Below are positions 44,720 to 53,894 of a DNA stretch of 64,000 nt, piece by piece (the stretch's first letter is position 1; each line of letters begins with the position of its first letter). The stretch comes from Hymenobacter sp. J193 (GTDB lineage: Bacteria; Bacteroidota; Bacteroidia; Cytophagales; Hymenobacteraceae). The translations under genes and the position numbers were made by a program. The stretch lies in NCBI RefSeq assembly GCF_024700075.1, contig NZ_JAJONE010000001.1:4797001-4861000 (forward strand), in the 5' to 3' direction. The notes beneath the pieces are model-generated. The model worked only from the letters and a program-made list of their open reading frames with translations, made no database searches and was not told the DNA's origin.

Positions 44720-44971
44720 ACGTAAAAGAGGGTTAGGTAAGAGAGTGAGGAAAAGAAGAAAGAAAAGCGAAAACACAGCGTCTGGCTTCTAAGGAAAATA
44801 GAACCTGGCCCCTTGCTAGCAAAGATACAGGAAGTTTTGATTTAAAAAATAAAAATTATTACTATTCTAATTTAAAGCTTTTAGACCAAATAACTATAAT
44901 ATAGATTATCAGCTCATTAATTGGCTTATGAAAAACTTCAACTATAAGTAAACTCAGGGCCTTCAAAACAT

Positions 44972-45003
44972 AAAAAAAGCCCTGCTCGGTGAAGAACAGG
45001 GCT
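44972..45003 (-). terminator. terminator of the OmpA-family gene
   Basis: A 10-bp stem with one mismatch (44978-44987 with 44994-45003) is followed on the minus strand by T7 (A7 at 44972-44978). Confidence 0.85.
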
Positions 45004-45029
45004 GCTCAGCCTTTCAAAGTGCAAGTAGC

Positions 45030-46964
45030 TTACAGAATCCGAAACTCAATCCGACGATTTTGCTGCCGGTTGCTGTCTGTGTCATTTGGTACCAGCGGCT
45101 TGGTTTCGCCGTAGCCTCTGAACCGCAGCCGGTTTGCGGAAATGCCGTTCCCTGCCAGATAGTCGTACACGGAGCGGGCCCGGTTCAGGGAAAGTTTTTC
45201 GTTGTCGTTATCAGCCCCGATATCATCGGTATGGCCGGCTATTTCCACCTGCACATCCTTGTACTGGCGCATGAAAGCAATCAGCCGGTTAAGCTCCGTG
45301 CGCGAGGTAGGCTTAAGCTTGTACTCGTTGGTTTCGAAAAACAGGTTGTTAAGCACCATCGTGCGGCCGGCGCGCAGCGGATCCAGATACAAGTCCAGCG
45401 TGAGCGGGTCGAAGGCGTGTTTGTCGGTGTAGTCGAAGCTCATGCTTTTAAGCAGATAGCCATCGGCTGAAGCGTACATGGCATACTGCCGGCCTTCGTT
45501 GAGCACCACGGTATAGTCGCCATCCAGGGGGTCAGACGTCACGTACTGAACCAGCTCGTTGGTTTGCAGATCATAGAGCTGCACATCAGCTTTCAGCGGC
45601 TTTTTGGTAGTGGCGTCGAACACGCGGCCTTGGGTGTAGGTGCTGGTTTCGCGTGACCGAACGGCCTTGGGAACGTCGAACGAAAACAGCTCCACCGGCC
45701 GGTCCCGCTCCATAACGCCGGGCTCGTTGGGGCGGGTGCGCGAGCAGTAGCCCCGGCTGTTATCGGAGGCGATAAAGAGCGAGGCTTCGTTTTCGTGGGT
45801 GTTGAGTGGGTAGCCCAGGTTTTCGGGCAGCGACCAAGCAGTTCCGGTCAGATTACACTTATACACGTCGAGCCCGCCCATACCTACCAGCCCATCCGTG
45901 ACGTAGTACAGCGTGGTGCCGCTGGCATGGATGAAGGGCGCCATATCCTTGCCGGCGGTATTGACGGGTGTGCCCAGGTTGTGAGCAGGGCTCCAGGTAC
46001 CGTCTTCCTGCAGCGTCGTCACGTAAATATCTTCCAGGCCCTGCCCGCCGCGCCGGTCGGAGGTGAAGTACAGCGTACGGCCATCGGCCGACAACGACGG
46101 CTGCGAATCCCAGGCAACGGAGTTGACCAGCTTGCCCAGGTTGCGGGGCTTACTCCAGTTGTTGCCGGTGCGCCGCGAAATGTACAGGTCGCAGTTGCCT
46201 ACCGAGCCGGGCCGGTCGCAGGACGCAAACACCAGGGTTTTGCCGTCGCCGGAAATCGAGCCGGCGCCTTCATTCAGCTGCGTGTTGATAGCGGCCGAAA
46301 TGGGTTGCGGTGTACCCAGAGTGCCATCCTTGTTTTGCCGGCTTAGGTACAGGTCTTCGTCGCTCTGGGCCGTAGGCCGGGCCGTATACAGCAGGAAGCG
46401 GTTATCGGCGGTGATGGAAGGGAAGTACTGGTAGCGGAACGTATTGAGGGGCTCGGCCACGCGCTGGGGGGCCGGGCCGGTAGGCGCCGCTACGGCCTGC
46501 ACCGCAAACTCACAGTTTAGTAATTGCTGATGCGCCTTGGGAATGCTACGTTGGCCTTTGGGGGCCGATTTCAGGAAGCGGCTGTAGCTTTCCCCTGCCA
46601 CCGGGTATTCGCCGAAGCTCATAGCCAGTTCTCCCAGCGTAAAATAGTCCAGAAACCGGGCCGGGTCGAAAGGCAGCAGCTTCAGGCCCCGCTCGTACGC
46701 TTCGTAGGCTGCGCGGGTGTTGCCGGTAGCTTTCAGCAGGGAGCCTTTTACCAGGTACGGCTCGCCCAGCGAAGGAAACTTCGCGTTCAGCACCTGCAGC
46801 GTTTCAATAGCCTTGTCGAACTCCCGGTTTTTGGCCTGGCTCTGGGCTTTCTCAAACAGGTTACGCGCCTTGGTATTGTTGGTCGACAGCTTTTGCTGTG
46901 CGTATAGCGGCGGCCCGGCCAGCAAGGCCAGCGCGAATAAGGCAACAACGAAGAAACGACACAT
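45030..46964 (-). CDS. OmpA-family protein with TPR and PD40 repeats
   Basis: The protein has 644 aa with a signal peptide (VALFALALLAGPPLYAQ). The N-terminal third has TPR-like helices ('ARNLFEKAQSQAKNREFDKA'). The middle holds WD40-like PD40 repeats ('SISGDGKTLVFASCDRP', 'SLSADGRTLYFTSDRRGG'). A carboxypeptidase-regulatory-like beta domain follows ('GRVFDATTKKPLKADVQLYD'). The C-terminus is an OmpA peptidoglycan-binding domain ('VEIAGHTDDIGADNDNEKLS', 'SLNRARSVYDYL'). It is typical of Bacteroidota outer-membrane or gliding-related proteins. It starts 17 nt after queE on the same strand. Confidence 0.93.
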   Translation of the reverse strand: MCRFFVVALFALALLAGPPLYAQQKLSTNNTKARNLFEKAQSQAKNREFDKAIETLQVLNAKFPSLGEPYLVKGSLLKATGNTRAAYEAYERGLKLLPFDPARFLDYFTLGELAMSFGEYPVAGESYSRFLKSAPKGQRSIPKAHQQLLNCEFAVQAVAAPTGPAPQRVAEPLNTFRYQYFPSITADNRFLLYTARPTAQSDEDLYLSRQNKDGTLGTPQPISAAINTQLNEGAGSISGDGKTLVFASCDRPGSVGNCDLYISRRTGNNWSKPRNLGKLVNSVAWDSQPSLSADGRTLYFTSDRRGGQGLEDIYVTTLQEDGTWSPAHNLGTPVNTAGKDMAPFIHASGTTLYYVTDGLVGMGGLDVYKCNLTGTAWSLPENLGYPLNTHENEASLFIASDNSRGYCSRTRPNEPGVMERDRPVELFSFDVPKAVRSRETSTYTQGRVFDATTKKPLKADVQLYDLQTNELVQYVTSDPLDGDYTVVLNEGRQYAMYASADGYLLKSMSFDYTDKHAFDPLTLDLYLDPLRAGRTMVLNNLFFETNEYKLKPTSRTELNRLIAFMRQYKDVQVEIAGHTDDIGADNDNEKLSLNRARSVYDYLAGNGISANRLRFRGYGETKPLVPNDTDSNRQQNRRIEFRIL

Positions 46965-46980
46965 ACACGGTGGTGGGAGC

Positions 46981-47634
46981 TTAAGGAATATCGAGGTACT
47001 TATGCGTTTGTAGGGACACCTGCCACTGCGGGTGCTCCTTCACGTAGTCGATGAGCAGGGGGGTAATTGCGGCGGCTTTGCTCCACTCCGGCTGCAGATA
47101 AAGGCGCGTGTGCGGCCCGGCCAAAGCGGCGTGCTGTTCGGCCCAGGCAAAGTCGCTCTTGTTGAACACCACTACCTTCAGTTCGTGCGCCTGTGCTACC
47201 ACGTCGGGCCGCGGCGCCTTGAACTTCTTGGGCGACACGCACACCCAGTCCCAGACACCCGTGAGCGGATAGGCGCCCGAGGTTTCCAGCCAGGTTTGGC
47301 AGCCTGCTTCTTTCAGAGCCTTGGTGAGGCCTGTAAGATCGTACATCAGCGGCTCGCCCCCGGTGATGACCACGTTGCGGCCAGGATGCGCGGTGGCGGC
47401 CTGCACCATATCGGCCAGGAACACGCGCGGGTGCTGGCCGGCATCCCAAGATTCCTTTACGTCGCACCACACGCAGCCTACGTCGCATCCACCCAGACGC
47501 AGAAAATAGGCCGCGCGCCCGGCGTTATACCCCTCACCCTGAATAGTATAAAACTGTTCCATCAGCGGCAGGGCCGCCGTGGTATCCGGCGTGAGGGAGG
47601 AAAGGACGGGCAGAGAAGTCAGCAAGTCAGTCAA
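46981..47634 (-). CDS. queE: 7-carboxy-7-deazaguanine synthase
   Basis: The protein has 217 aa from ATG 47634; an internal ATG (MEQFYTIQGEG, 47562) would give 193 aa and a more usual N-terminus. The radical-SAM cluster motif C-x3-C-x2-C is 'CDVGCVWC', followed by 'ITGGEPLMYDLTGL' and 'LETSGAYPLTGVWDWVCVSPKKFKAP' (described by position 110-135). It makes the 7-deazaguanine ring precursor for queuosine. No other que gene is nearby. The 5' region carries a strong hairpin ending close to the upstream start codon. Confidence 0.93.
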   Translation of the reverse strand: MTDLLTSLPVLSSLTPDTTAALPLMEQFYTIQGEGYNAGRAAYFLRLGGCDVGCVWCDVKESWDAGQHPRVFLADMVQAATAHPGRNVVITGGEPLMYDLTGLTKALKEAGCQTWLETSGAYPLTGVWDWVCVSPKKFKAPRPDVVAQAHELKVVVFNKSDFAWAEQHAALAGPHTRLYLQPEWSKAAAITPLLIDYVKEHPQWQVSLQTHKYLDIP

Positions 47635-47643
47635 AGCGCAAGC

Positions 47644-47715
47644 AAAATCAAAAAGGCCGGTTTCCGGGGCGGAACCAGCTACCTCGCAGCATAGTTCCGT
47701 CCCGGACGTCCGACC
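47644..47715 (-). promoter_or_regulatory. hairpin with T-tract between folD and queE, terminator or attenuator
   Basis: On the minus strand, nested stems pair 47710-47715 with 47655-47660 and, inside, TCCGGG/CCCGGA and CGGAAC/GTTCCG, around an 18-nt loop. A T-rich tract (A-rich on the plus strand, 47644-47654) follows. It ends about 10 nt before the first queE start codon. Possible -7 boxes lie upstream on the minus strand at 47757-47750 (TATCTTTA) and 47724-47717 (TACTTTTC). It can end folD transcripts or attenuate queE. Confidence 0.7.
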
Positions 47716-47773
47716 TGAAAAGTAACAGAATCCGGCGGCAAATGAAAGCTAAAGATACCGGAAAAATAGGATT

Positions 47774-49216
47774 CTACCGGGCGTATACCTCGCCTTTGGC
47801 TGCCCGCAAGGTATTGAGCAGTAGCATGGCAATGGTCATAGGGCCCACGCCGCCGGGCACGGGCGTGATGTAGGAAGTGAGCGGAGCTACTTCATCGAAC
47901 TTCACGTCGCCCTTCAGCGCCCAACCGGCTTTCCGGCTGGCATCTTCCACCCGGGTAGTACCCACGTCAATAACCACGGCGCCGGGCTTCACCATATCGG
48001 CCGTCACGAACTCCGGGCGGCCCAGGGCAGCCACCAGGATATCGGCCGTGCGGGTAATTTCGGCCAGGTTCTGGGTGCGCGAGTGGCATAAAGTAACCGT
48101 GCAGTTGCCGGGCTCCAAGTTCTTAGCCAGCAGGATGCTAACCGGCGTACCCACGATGTTGCTTCGGCCGATAACCACGCAGTGCTTGCCATCGGTAGGC
48201 AGCTTATAGCGGCGCAGCAGTTCCACAATGCCCGAGGGCGTTGCGGGCAGCAGCGCGGGCAGCCCGGCCACCATCCGGCCGATGTTCATGGGGTGAAAAC
48301 CGTCCACGTCCTTTTCGGGGCGGATGGCCTCAATCACCTTTTCGGAGGAAATGTGGCGTGGCAAGGGCAGCTGCACGATGAAGCCGTCGATGTTGTCGTC
48401 TTCGTTCAGCTCCGCTACTTTGGCCAGCAGCTCGGCTTCCGTCATGGTGTCTTCGTAGCGGAGCAGGGTGCTTTCGAAGCCGACCCGCTCGCAGGCCAGC
48501 ACCTTGTTGCGCACGTAGGTTTCGGAGCCGCCATCGTGGCCCACCAGCACGGCGGCCAGGTGGGGCACTTTCTGACCAGCGGCGCGGCGCTGGGCTACTT
48601 CGGCGGCAATTTCTTCTTTAATGGCCTCGGCGGTCTGCTTGCCGTCGATAAGGCGGTAGGTGGGGGCGTCGGGGGCTGTGGTCATGGTTGTGAGGTATGA
48701 TGAAATGTCGGGGTCTGTATACCGGCTCACGTCTATTCGCCCGTCCGGCATCGAAGAGTAGGTAGTTTGCTCTAGTGGAAAAATAACTAGCCAGTCGCCA
48801 CAGGTAATAAGCTGCTGTCCATCTGTGAAGTCAAGAGTTAAAGTCCCATCTTTATCAAGAGAAACATCTAAAATCTGAGTATTACTCAGCGAGAAGATAT
48901 TAGGTGTGTAAAGCCATGCAAACCATCCATCGAATGACTTTTCATCACATTTACTTATCAGCTTTCCTTGCTTAACTATTTTCCAATGGCTGCCTAGCCA
49001 CAAGTCAATATCAGGCACTTCTTGCTCTCTAACTACCTCACTGTTGATTTCCGCTGCTAAGCTGTTTAGCTTGATAAGATGCTTTCGGCCTATATACAAC
49101 TGGTATGACTTCATCCATGTAGCCCAAACTTGCATTCCCACCATTTGCTTAGTGATGGGAAGAAATTCAGCGGAAGAAATAGTTTTCGCAGACTTTTCTG
49201 GGAAAAGGACAGCCAT
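47774..49216 (-). CDS. folD: FolD methylene-THF dehydrogenase/cyclohydrolase with an in-frame N-terminal extension
   Basis: The frame from ATG 49216 has 480 aa. From internal Met178 (48685) it is a complete FolD of 303 aa: '[20 protein letters not shown]', '[12 protein letters not shown]', '[12 protein letters not shown]', '[20 protein letters not shown]' and '[15 protein letters not shown]'. FolD interconverts methylene-, methenyl- and formyl-THF. Residues 1-177 are unrelated: AT-richer DNA (48690-49215), with '[18 protein letters not shown]', '[18 protein letters not shown]' and '[19 protein letters not shown]'. No stop separates the two parts. The extension could be a separate gene that lost its stop, with FolD translated from 48685, or a true fusion. 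Confidence 0.85.
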   Translation of the reverse strand: MAVLFPEKSAKTISSAEFLPITKQMVGMQVWATWMKSYQLYIGRKHLIKLNSLAAEINSEVVREQEVPDIDLWLGSHWKIVKQGKLISKCDEKSFDGWFAWLYTPNIFSLSNTQILDVSLDKDGTLTLDFTDGQQLITCGDWLVIFPLEQTTYSSMPDGRIDVSRYTDPDISSYLTTMTTAPDAPTYRLIDGKQTAEAIKEEIAAEVAQRRAAGQKVPHLAAVLVGHDGGSETYVRNKVLACERVGFESTLLRYEDTMTEAELLAKVAELNEDDNIDGFIVQLPLPRHISSEKVIEAIRPEKDVDGFHPMNIGRMVAGLPALLPATPSGIVELLRRYKLPTDGKHCVVIGRSNIVGTPVSILLAKNLEPGNCTVTLCHSRTQNLAEITRTADILVAALGRPEFVTADMVKPGAVVIDVGTTRVEDASRKAGWALKGDVKFDEVAPLTSYITPVPGGVGPMTIAMLLLNTLRAAKGEVYAR

Positions 49217-49230
49217 ACTATGCCTTTAGG

Positions 49231-49410
49231 TTACTCCTGCTCCGCCTTGGCTTTGCTTTCGTGGGCGGCAATGGCTTCGCGGCCGGCATCGAGGATGTTT
49301 TTTTCCATTACGGGCCAATCGTCGCGCCAGCGGAACTTGCGCTCCTGGCCGCGGCGGATTTTTTCCAGCTGTTCTTCGCTGGTACAGTTACTCGTGAGGT
49401 TGTTCGACAT
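49231..49410 (-). CDS. small hypothetical protein
   Basis: The protein has 59 aa, from ATG 49410 to TAA 49231. It reads MSNNLTSNCTSEEQLEKI and then a charged helical stretch rich in Arg, Lys and Glu, with 'FRWRDDWPVMEKNILDAGRE' in the middle. No signal peptide, membrane segment or known domain is seen. Its high-GC codon use is host-like, in contrast to the AT-rich segment that follows 14 nt later. It is probably cotranscribed with the folD-containing frame. Confidence 0.6.
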   Translation of the reverse strand: MSNNLTSNCTSEEQLEKIRRGQERKFRWRDDWPVMEKNILDAGREAIAAHESKAKAEQE

Positions 49411-49481
49411 GGGGTGAGGCAGTAATCATACCTCGCCGTGTCAGGGGAAGTGTATGAGGTGAAAATGAAGGTTACAACACA

Positions 49482-49509
49482 AAAAAACGCGCCCCGGCGG
49501 GACGCGTTT
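49482..49509 (-). terminator. terminator of lepA
   Basis: On the minus strand AAACGCG pairs with CGCGTTT across a GC-rich inner part, followed by a T7 tract (A7 at 49481-49487). It lies 8 nt after the lepA stop. Confidence 0.8.
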
Positions 49510-49516
49510 CACTTAC

Positions 49517-51304
49517 TTAGTCAATTTTCAGCACGGCCAGGAAGGCCTCCTGCGGAATCTCAACGGACCCTACCTGGCGCATCCGCTTCTTGCCTTCTTT
49601 CTGCTTTTCGAGCAGCTTGCGCTTGCGGCTGATGTCACCGCCGTAGCACTTGGCAATAACGTTTTTGCGCAGAGCCTTCACCGTTTCGCGGGCAATGATT
49701 TTCTGCCCGATGCTGGCCTGAATGGCAATTTCGAACTGCTGGCGGGGCAGCAGCTCGCGCAGCTTTTCGCAGAGGCGGCGGCCCCAGTCGTAGCTTTTGC
49801 TGCGGTGCACAATGGCCGACAGCGCGTCCACTTTCTCCCCGTTCAGCATCACGTCCAGCTTCACCATGTCCGACTCGCGGAAGCCGATCAGCTCGTAGTC
49901 GAGGGAAGCATAGCCGCGCGAAATGGTTTTGAGCTTGTCGAAGAAGTCGAACACGATTTCCGACAGCGGCAGCTCAAATGTCAGCTCCACCCGCTCGCTC
50001 GTCAGGTAGCTCTGACCCTTGATGATGCCGCGCTTTTCCATGCACAGGGTGATAATGGCCCCCACATAATCGGCCGCCGTGATGATCTGGGCCTTGATGA
50101 AAGGCTCTTCGATGAGCTTGATCATGTTCGGCTCCGGCATTTCGGAGGGCGCGTTGATGGTCAGCAGCTGGTCCTTGGTGCCGGTAGCATGAAACTGTAC
50201 CGAGGGCACGGTGGTAATCACCGTCATGTTGAACTCACGCTCCAGGCGCTCCTGCACAATCTCCATGTGGAGCATGCCCAGGAACCCGCAGCGGAACCCG
50301 AAGCCCAGGGCCACTGAGGTTTCGGGCTCCCACACCAGGGAGGCGTCGTTGAGCTGCAGCTTTTCCATGCAGGAGCGCAGCTCTTCGTATTCGGTGGTAT
50401 CCACGGGGTAAATGCCGGCAAATACCATGGGTTTCACGTCCTCAAAGCCCTGAATGGCCTCGGCCGTGGGGCGCGCTACGTGCGTGATGGTGTCGCCGAC
50501 CTTTACTTCGCGGGCTTCCTTGATGCCGGAAATCAGGTAGCCTACGTTGCCGGCGGCTACTTCCTGGCGGGGCTCCTGGTTGAGGCCCAGAATACCGATT
50601 TCGTCGGCGCCGTATTCCTTGCCGGTAGCCATGAAGCGGAGCTTGTCGCCCTTGCGCATGGTGCCGTTCTTGATGCGGAACAGGACTTCGATACCCCGGT
50701 AGGAGTTGAAAACCGAGTCGAAGATCAGGGCCTGCAGCGGAGCTTCCGGGTCGCCTTTCGGGGCCGGAATCCGCTCACAGATGGCGTTCAGAATAGCTTC
50801 AATGCCAATACCGGCCTTGCCCGAGGCCGGAATGATTTCGTCCCGGTCGCAGCCAATCAGATCCACAATTTCGTCCGACACTTCCTCCGGCATGGAGTGG
50901 GGCAGGTCAATTTTGTTGAGAACCGGAATGATGGTAAGGTCAGAGCCGATGGCCAGGTACAGGTTGGAAATTGTCTGCGCCTCAATCCCCTGCGAGGAGT
51001 CCACAATCAGCAGGGCCCCTTCGCAGGCAGCAATGGAGCGGGATACTTCGTAGCTGAAATCGACGTGACCGGGCGTATCAATCAGGTTGAGCGTGTACTG
51101 CTCGCCCTTGTACTGATACTGCATCTGGATGGCGTGGCTCTTGATGGTGATGCCCCGCTCCCGCTCCAGGTCCATGTTGTCAAGCAGCTGGGCTTGCATA
51201 TCGCGCTTGGCCACAGTACTGGTAAATTCCAGCAGGCGGTCGGCCAGCGTACTTTTGCCGTGGTCGATGTGGGCGATGATGCAGAAATTGCGGATGTTCT
51301 TCAC
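49517..51304 (-). CDS. lepA: elongation factor 4 (LepA)
   Basis: The protein has 595 aa, the standard LepA length. G-domain motifs are '[18 protein letters not shown]', '[15 protein letters not shown]' and 'NKIDLPHS'. The EF-G-like domains III and V follow, then the LepA-specific C-terminal domain with '[22 protein letters not shown]' (residues about 570-591). It is a ribosome-bound GTPase that back-translocates or rescues stalled ribosomes. It is monocistronic, with a Bacteroidota-type -7 box upstream. Confidence 0.97.
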   Translation of the reverse strand: MKNIRNFCIIAHIDHGKSTLADRLLEFTSTVAKRDMQAQLLDNMDLERERGITIKSHAIQMQYQYKGEQYTLNLIDTPGHVDFSYEVSRSIAACEGALLIVDSSQGIEAQTISNLYLAIGSDLTIIPVLNKIDLPHSMPEEVSDEIVDLIGCDRDEIIPASGKAGIGIEAILNAICERIPAPKGDPEAPLQALIFDSVFNSYRGIEVLFRIKNGTMRKGDKLRFMATGKEYGADEIGILGLNQEPRQEVAAGNVGYLISGIKEAREVKVGDTITHVARPTAEAIQGFEDVKPMVFAGIYPVDTTEYEELRSCMEKLQLNDASLVWEPETSVALGFGFRCGFLGMLHMEIVQERLEREFNMTVITTVPSVQFHATGTKDQLLTINAPSEMPEPNMIKLIEEPFIKAQIITAADYVGAIITLCMEKRGIIKGQSYLTSERVELTFELPLSEIVFDFFDKLKTISRGYASLDYELIGFRESDMVKLDVMLNGEKVDALSAIVHRSKSYDWGRRLCEKLRELLPRQQFEIAIQASIGQKIIARETVKALRKNVIAKCYGGDISRKRKLLEKQKEGKKRMRQVGSVEIPQEAFLAVLKID

Positions 51305-51326
51305 TAGAGGCAGTTTTTTCTAGCTG

Positions 51327-51334
51327 CGAAGGTA
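51327..51334 (-). promoter_or_regulatory. -7 box TACCTTCG upstream of lepA
   Basis: On the minus strand TACCTTCG lies 23 nt before the lepA start. It differs from TAnnTTTG at one position. Confidence 0.45.
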
Positions 51335-51436
51335 CGCAAAACGGCCCGGAAAAGCTAGTTTACCCGAGTTGGCCGGTGCATATGGCCGCCTGCGGGGCAT
51401 TCAGTATCTTGGGCTGCGAACTGCTTTTTTCCTGCT

Positions 51437-52285
51437 ATGAATGTCGAGCTTACCCGTCCTGTTTCCCGCCTGGAGTCCAGCAAAGCCACCATTACGGCCC
51501 TCAACTCCACTGCTCTCTACGTGCTGGCCTACCTGCTGGCTTACGGGGTACACCAGCTGGCTACGGCGGCCATGGCTCACCGGCTGGGTATTCCACTCAC
51601 GGTGCACGTGAGCCACATTCAGTTTCTGATTTCCAACCAGCAGTGGTGGCGCATTGCCGTTATTGCGGTGTACGGGGCAGGTCCGCTGCTGTGCCTGCTG
51701 CTGGCCGTAGGGTTTGGGGTGCTGTTCTGGTTTCGGGGTCGGGGCCGCAAGGGCCGCCTCAAGCTGCTGTACTTCTGGCTGGCTCTCCACACTTTCAACC
51801 TGGTGGTGGGCGGGCTCATTGCCGGCTGCTTTACCCACAAAGGCTTCTGGTACGTGCCGCGCTGGCTGTTTATTTCGGGGGGCCAGACGCTGCCCATCGT
51901 GCTGGCCGTAGTAGGTGGCCTGATAGCCGTGCTGGTGGGCTACTTCTCGGCGGTGGCCTTTCTGCAAAGCCACGACTCGCGCACCATGATGCTCTACCAG
52001 AACCGGGGGCAGCTGATTTTTACCGGTCTGGTGGTGCCCTGGCTGGGGGGCAGCGCCTTTCTGGCTTTGCTGAAGTTACCCGACCTGACGCGTCACGAGG
52101 GCCTATTGTTTCTCACGATGGGTCTGCTCGTGTTGCCGCTCAGCGTTGCCAGTAGCAAGGAGCTGTTTGAGGAAACCGTGCCGGACCCCCAGAAAACGGC
52201 TATTGCCTCGGGCTTCGTGGTGCTTACGCTGCTGCTGGCCCTGCTCTGGCGGCTGGTATTCAGCACCGGCATCAACTGGCACTAA
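51437..52285 (+). CDS. hypothetical multi-spanning membrane protein
   Basis: The protein has 282 aa with about seven hydrophobic helices, for example 'ALYVLAYLLAYGVHQLATAA', 'IAVIAVYGAGPLLCLLLAVG', 'LPIVLAVVGGLIAVLVGYF' and 'FVVLTLLLALLWRLVF'. There is no HExxH or other catalytic motif, so I do not call it a protease. 'AGPLLCLLL' followed by 'LYFWLALHTFNLVVGGLIAG' resembles the helix pattern of membrane M50-like scaffolds, which is weak. It is followed by a perfect palindrome. Confidence 0.7.
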   Translation: MNVELTRPVSRLESSKATITALNSTALYVLAYLLAYGVHQLATAAMAHRLGIPLTVHVSHIQFLISNQQWWRIAVIAVYGAGPLLCLLLAVGFGVLFWFRGRGRKGRLKLLYFWLALHTFNLVVGGLIAGCFTHKGFWYVPRWLFISGGQTLPIVLAVVGGLIAVLVGYFSAVAFLQSHDSRTMMLYQNRGQLIFTGLVVPWLGGSAFLALLKLPDLTRHEGLLFLTMGLLVLPLSVASSKELFEETVPDPQKTAIASGFVVLTLLLALLWRLVFSTGINWH

Positions 52286-52289
52286 TCTG

Positions 52290-52317
52290 TGGCTTGTTGG
52301 CAGCTGCCAACAAGCCA
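52290..52317. terminator. 28-nt perfect palindrome
   Basis: The sequence TGGCTTGTTGGCAG is followed immediately by its reverse complement (centre 52303/52304). It lies 5 nt after the membrane protein stop and could serve as a terminator stem. No T-tract follows. Confidence 0.5.
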
Positions 52318-52410
52318 GCCGGGCATCAACGCCCTAGCCGACTCCTGCGTAAACCGTAGCGAGGCCAACCACCGGCGGCTGGCTTATCCTCTCACTCAAC
52401 CTCCCTTCCT

Positions 52411-52764
52411 ATGAGCCTCCACCTGAACCCCCAGGCGGTGAAGCTTGCCCAACAGCTCATTGCCGACGGCAAATTCAAGAACGATTCCGGACACTGGGGC
52501 GAGCACAACCCGGACGCCGGCGCCGAAAACAAGTTCCTCGATCAGCATGAAATGGCGGAGTATGCCAACTGGCACCTGGGCATCGACACAGATATGGGCG
52601 AGGACGCCAAAGGCCGCTATAAATTCCCCTTCGGCGACTTCAAAACCGTGCACCGCGACGGGCTTATTGCGGCCAAAGAGCGCGCCGCTCAGCAGGGCTA
52701 CCACGAAATTGAGACAGCCGCCGACGAGCTGCTCCAGACCCTGGAAAAGCAGGCCGCGAAGTAG
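52411..52764 (+). CDS. conserved hypothetical protein
   Basis: The protein has 117 aa. It is acidic, soluble and has no signal peptide. Notable stretches are 'AQQLIADGKFKNDSGHWGEH', 'FLDQHEMAEYANWHLGID' and 'GRYKFPFGDFKTVHRDGL', ending in a helix 'IETAADELLQTLEKQ'. I recall similar short proteins in many bacteria without assigned role. The next gene (GlcG/HbpS-like) is on the same strand 110 nt downstream, but there is no evidence of coupling. Confidence 0.75.
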   Translation: MSLHLNPQAVKLAQQLIADGKFKNDSGHWGEHNPDAGAENKFLDQHEMAEYANWHLGIDTDMGEDAKGRYKFPFGDFKTVHRDGLIAAKERAAQQGYHEIETAADELLQTLEKQAAK

Positions 52765-52874
52765 CGTTAAGCAGGTAGGCCGGCTTTATAGTGCCTGAAA
52801 TGCTGATTGCTCGAACATGACGGGCGGAATACCGTTGTTGTTCAGACACTTTCCTTGACCAACACCGAACTACC

Positions 52875-53282
52875 ATGGGCATTACCCTCAAACAAGCACA
52901 GCAGGCAGTACAGGCCGCGCACGAAAAAGCGCTGGAAATGGGCGTTAAAATGAACATAGCCGTGGTGGACTCCGGTGCCAACCTCGTAGCCTTTATCCGT
53001 ATGGACGACGCCTGGCTCGGTTCCCTCGATATTTCCATCAAAAAGGCCAAAACTGCCCGCTTCTTCGATATGCCCACCGGCGACCTGGGGCAGGCCTCGC
53101 AGCCCGGTGGCTCGCTCTATAACATCGAGCATTCCAATGGTGGCCTTATCACCTTCCCCGGCGGCATCCCGCTCAAAAACAAGGAAGGGCAGATTTTCGG
53201 TGCCATTGGCGTGTCGGGCAGCACTGTGGAAGACGACCACGCCGTAGCTCAGGCAGGCGTGCAGGCCCTGGCAAACGAATAG
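52875..53282 (+). CDS. GlcG/HbpS-family heme-binding-like protein (DUF336)
   Basis: The protein has 135 aa. It fits the family with '[20 protein letters not shown]', '[20 protein letters not shown]', '[20 protein letters not shown]' and '[18 protein letters not shown]'. Family members form small alpha/beta oligomers; HbpS degrades or binds heme, while others have unknown ligands. There is no signal peptide, so it is cytoplasmic. The 612-nt stretch after it (53283-53894) has no credible gene and contains two repeats listed separately. Confidence 0.92.
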   Translation: MGITLKQAQQAVQAAHEKALEMGVKMNIAVVDSGANLVAFIRMDDAWLGSLDISIKKAKTARFFDMPTGDLGQASQPGGSLYNIEHSNGGLITFPGGIPLKNKEGQIFGAIGVSGSTVEDDHAVAQAGVQALANE

Positions 53283-53470
53283 TACTCCGGGCTAAGCTTT
53301 CAATATCCGCGCTGACTACTACCACCCCGGCCAGCCACCGTTAAAAATGATCCATGCCATCAGCCGTTAGCTTTTCGGTGAGATGTGGCTGCTGAGTTGT
53401 TAAAGGCGGCTGGCCGGGGTTTCGGCTGCGGTTGACGGAACTGTGGTAAATGACGCCGAAACAGCTCCGG

Positions 53471-53576
53471 TCCGGCGGGCGTAGCCCGTCGGGCCGGTTG
53501 AAGGTAGCTGACACCCGCCCGATGACGAAACAACAACGGCACGCAGAAACCGGCCCGACGGCTTGCAGCCGCCGGA
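53471..53576. repeat. REP-like imperfect inverted repeat
   Basis: Arms 53471-53499 and 53548-53576 are 29-nt inverted copies with a few mismatches, containing TCCGGCGG and CGTCGGGCCGGTT, separated by 48 nt. It abuts the 21-bp array. Confidence 0.75.
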
Positions 53577-53578
53577 CT

Positions 53579-53830
53579 GGAACGCCCCTTGTCAACCAGA
53601 TAGCAGCTGTTGTGAAGCGGTTAGCAGCCATTGTGAGCAGGGGTCGGAAGGCATTGTACAGGTTAACGCCTATTGTGAAGCGGTCAGATGCCATTGTGAG
53701 CAGGTCAGCACACATTGTCACCCCCGTCAAGGCGCAATGTCACCAAGACAGCGGGCTATGTGACTCGTTCATAACGCATTGCTACCCGGCCACCAGCCTT
53801 TGCCACCCCGGCAGCAGTCAATGACATAAC
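53579..53830. repeat. 12-copy degenerate 21-bp tandem array with phased ATTGTGA cores
   Basis: Twelve consecutive units of exactly 21 nt fill 53579-53830 with no indels. Each has a core near its centre of the form WTTGTSA: TTGTCA, GTTGTGA, ATTGTGA, ATTGTAC, ATTGTGA, ATTGTGA, ATTGTCA, AATGTCA, TATGTGA, then more diverged forms. Units 2 and 5 share 'GCCATTGTGAGCAGG' and units 1 and 4 share 'TTGTGAAGCGG'. Twenty-one nt is two DNA helical turns and seven codons. All three plus-strand frames are open for long stretches, but I see no sign of a real protein. Confidence 0.85.
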
Positions 53831-53894
53831 GTTAGCATTTACTGCTACTTTCAACGTGTAACTTGTCGCTTTGCTTCAAAACGCTTCCACCGCT

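Noticed and set aside
47644..47715. preQ1 riboswitch upstream of queE
   Set aside because: The structure is a simple long hairpin and lacks the conserved loop and pseudoknot sequences of the known preQ1 classes.
51437..52285. M50-type membrane protease
   Set aside because: The helix pattern is suggestive, but there is no HExxH or second metal ligand motif.
53450..53824. 124-codon frame reading the 21-bp array as a heptad-repeat peptide
   Set aside because: It lacks a convincing start, the heptads lose their pattern after six copies, and other plus-strand frames are equally open. The DNA-level core is the more consistent feature.
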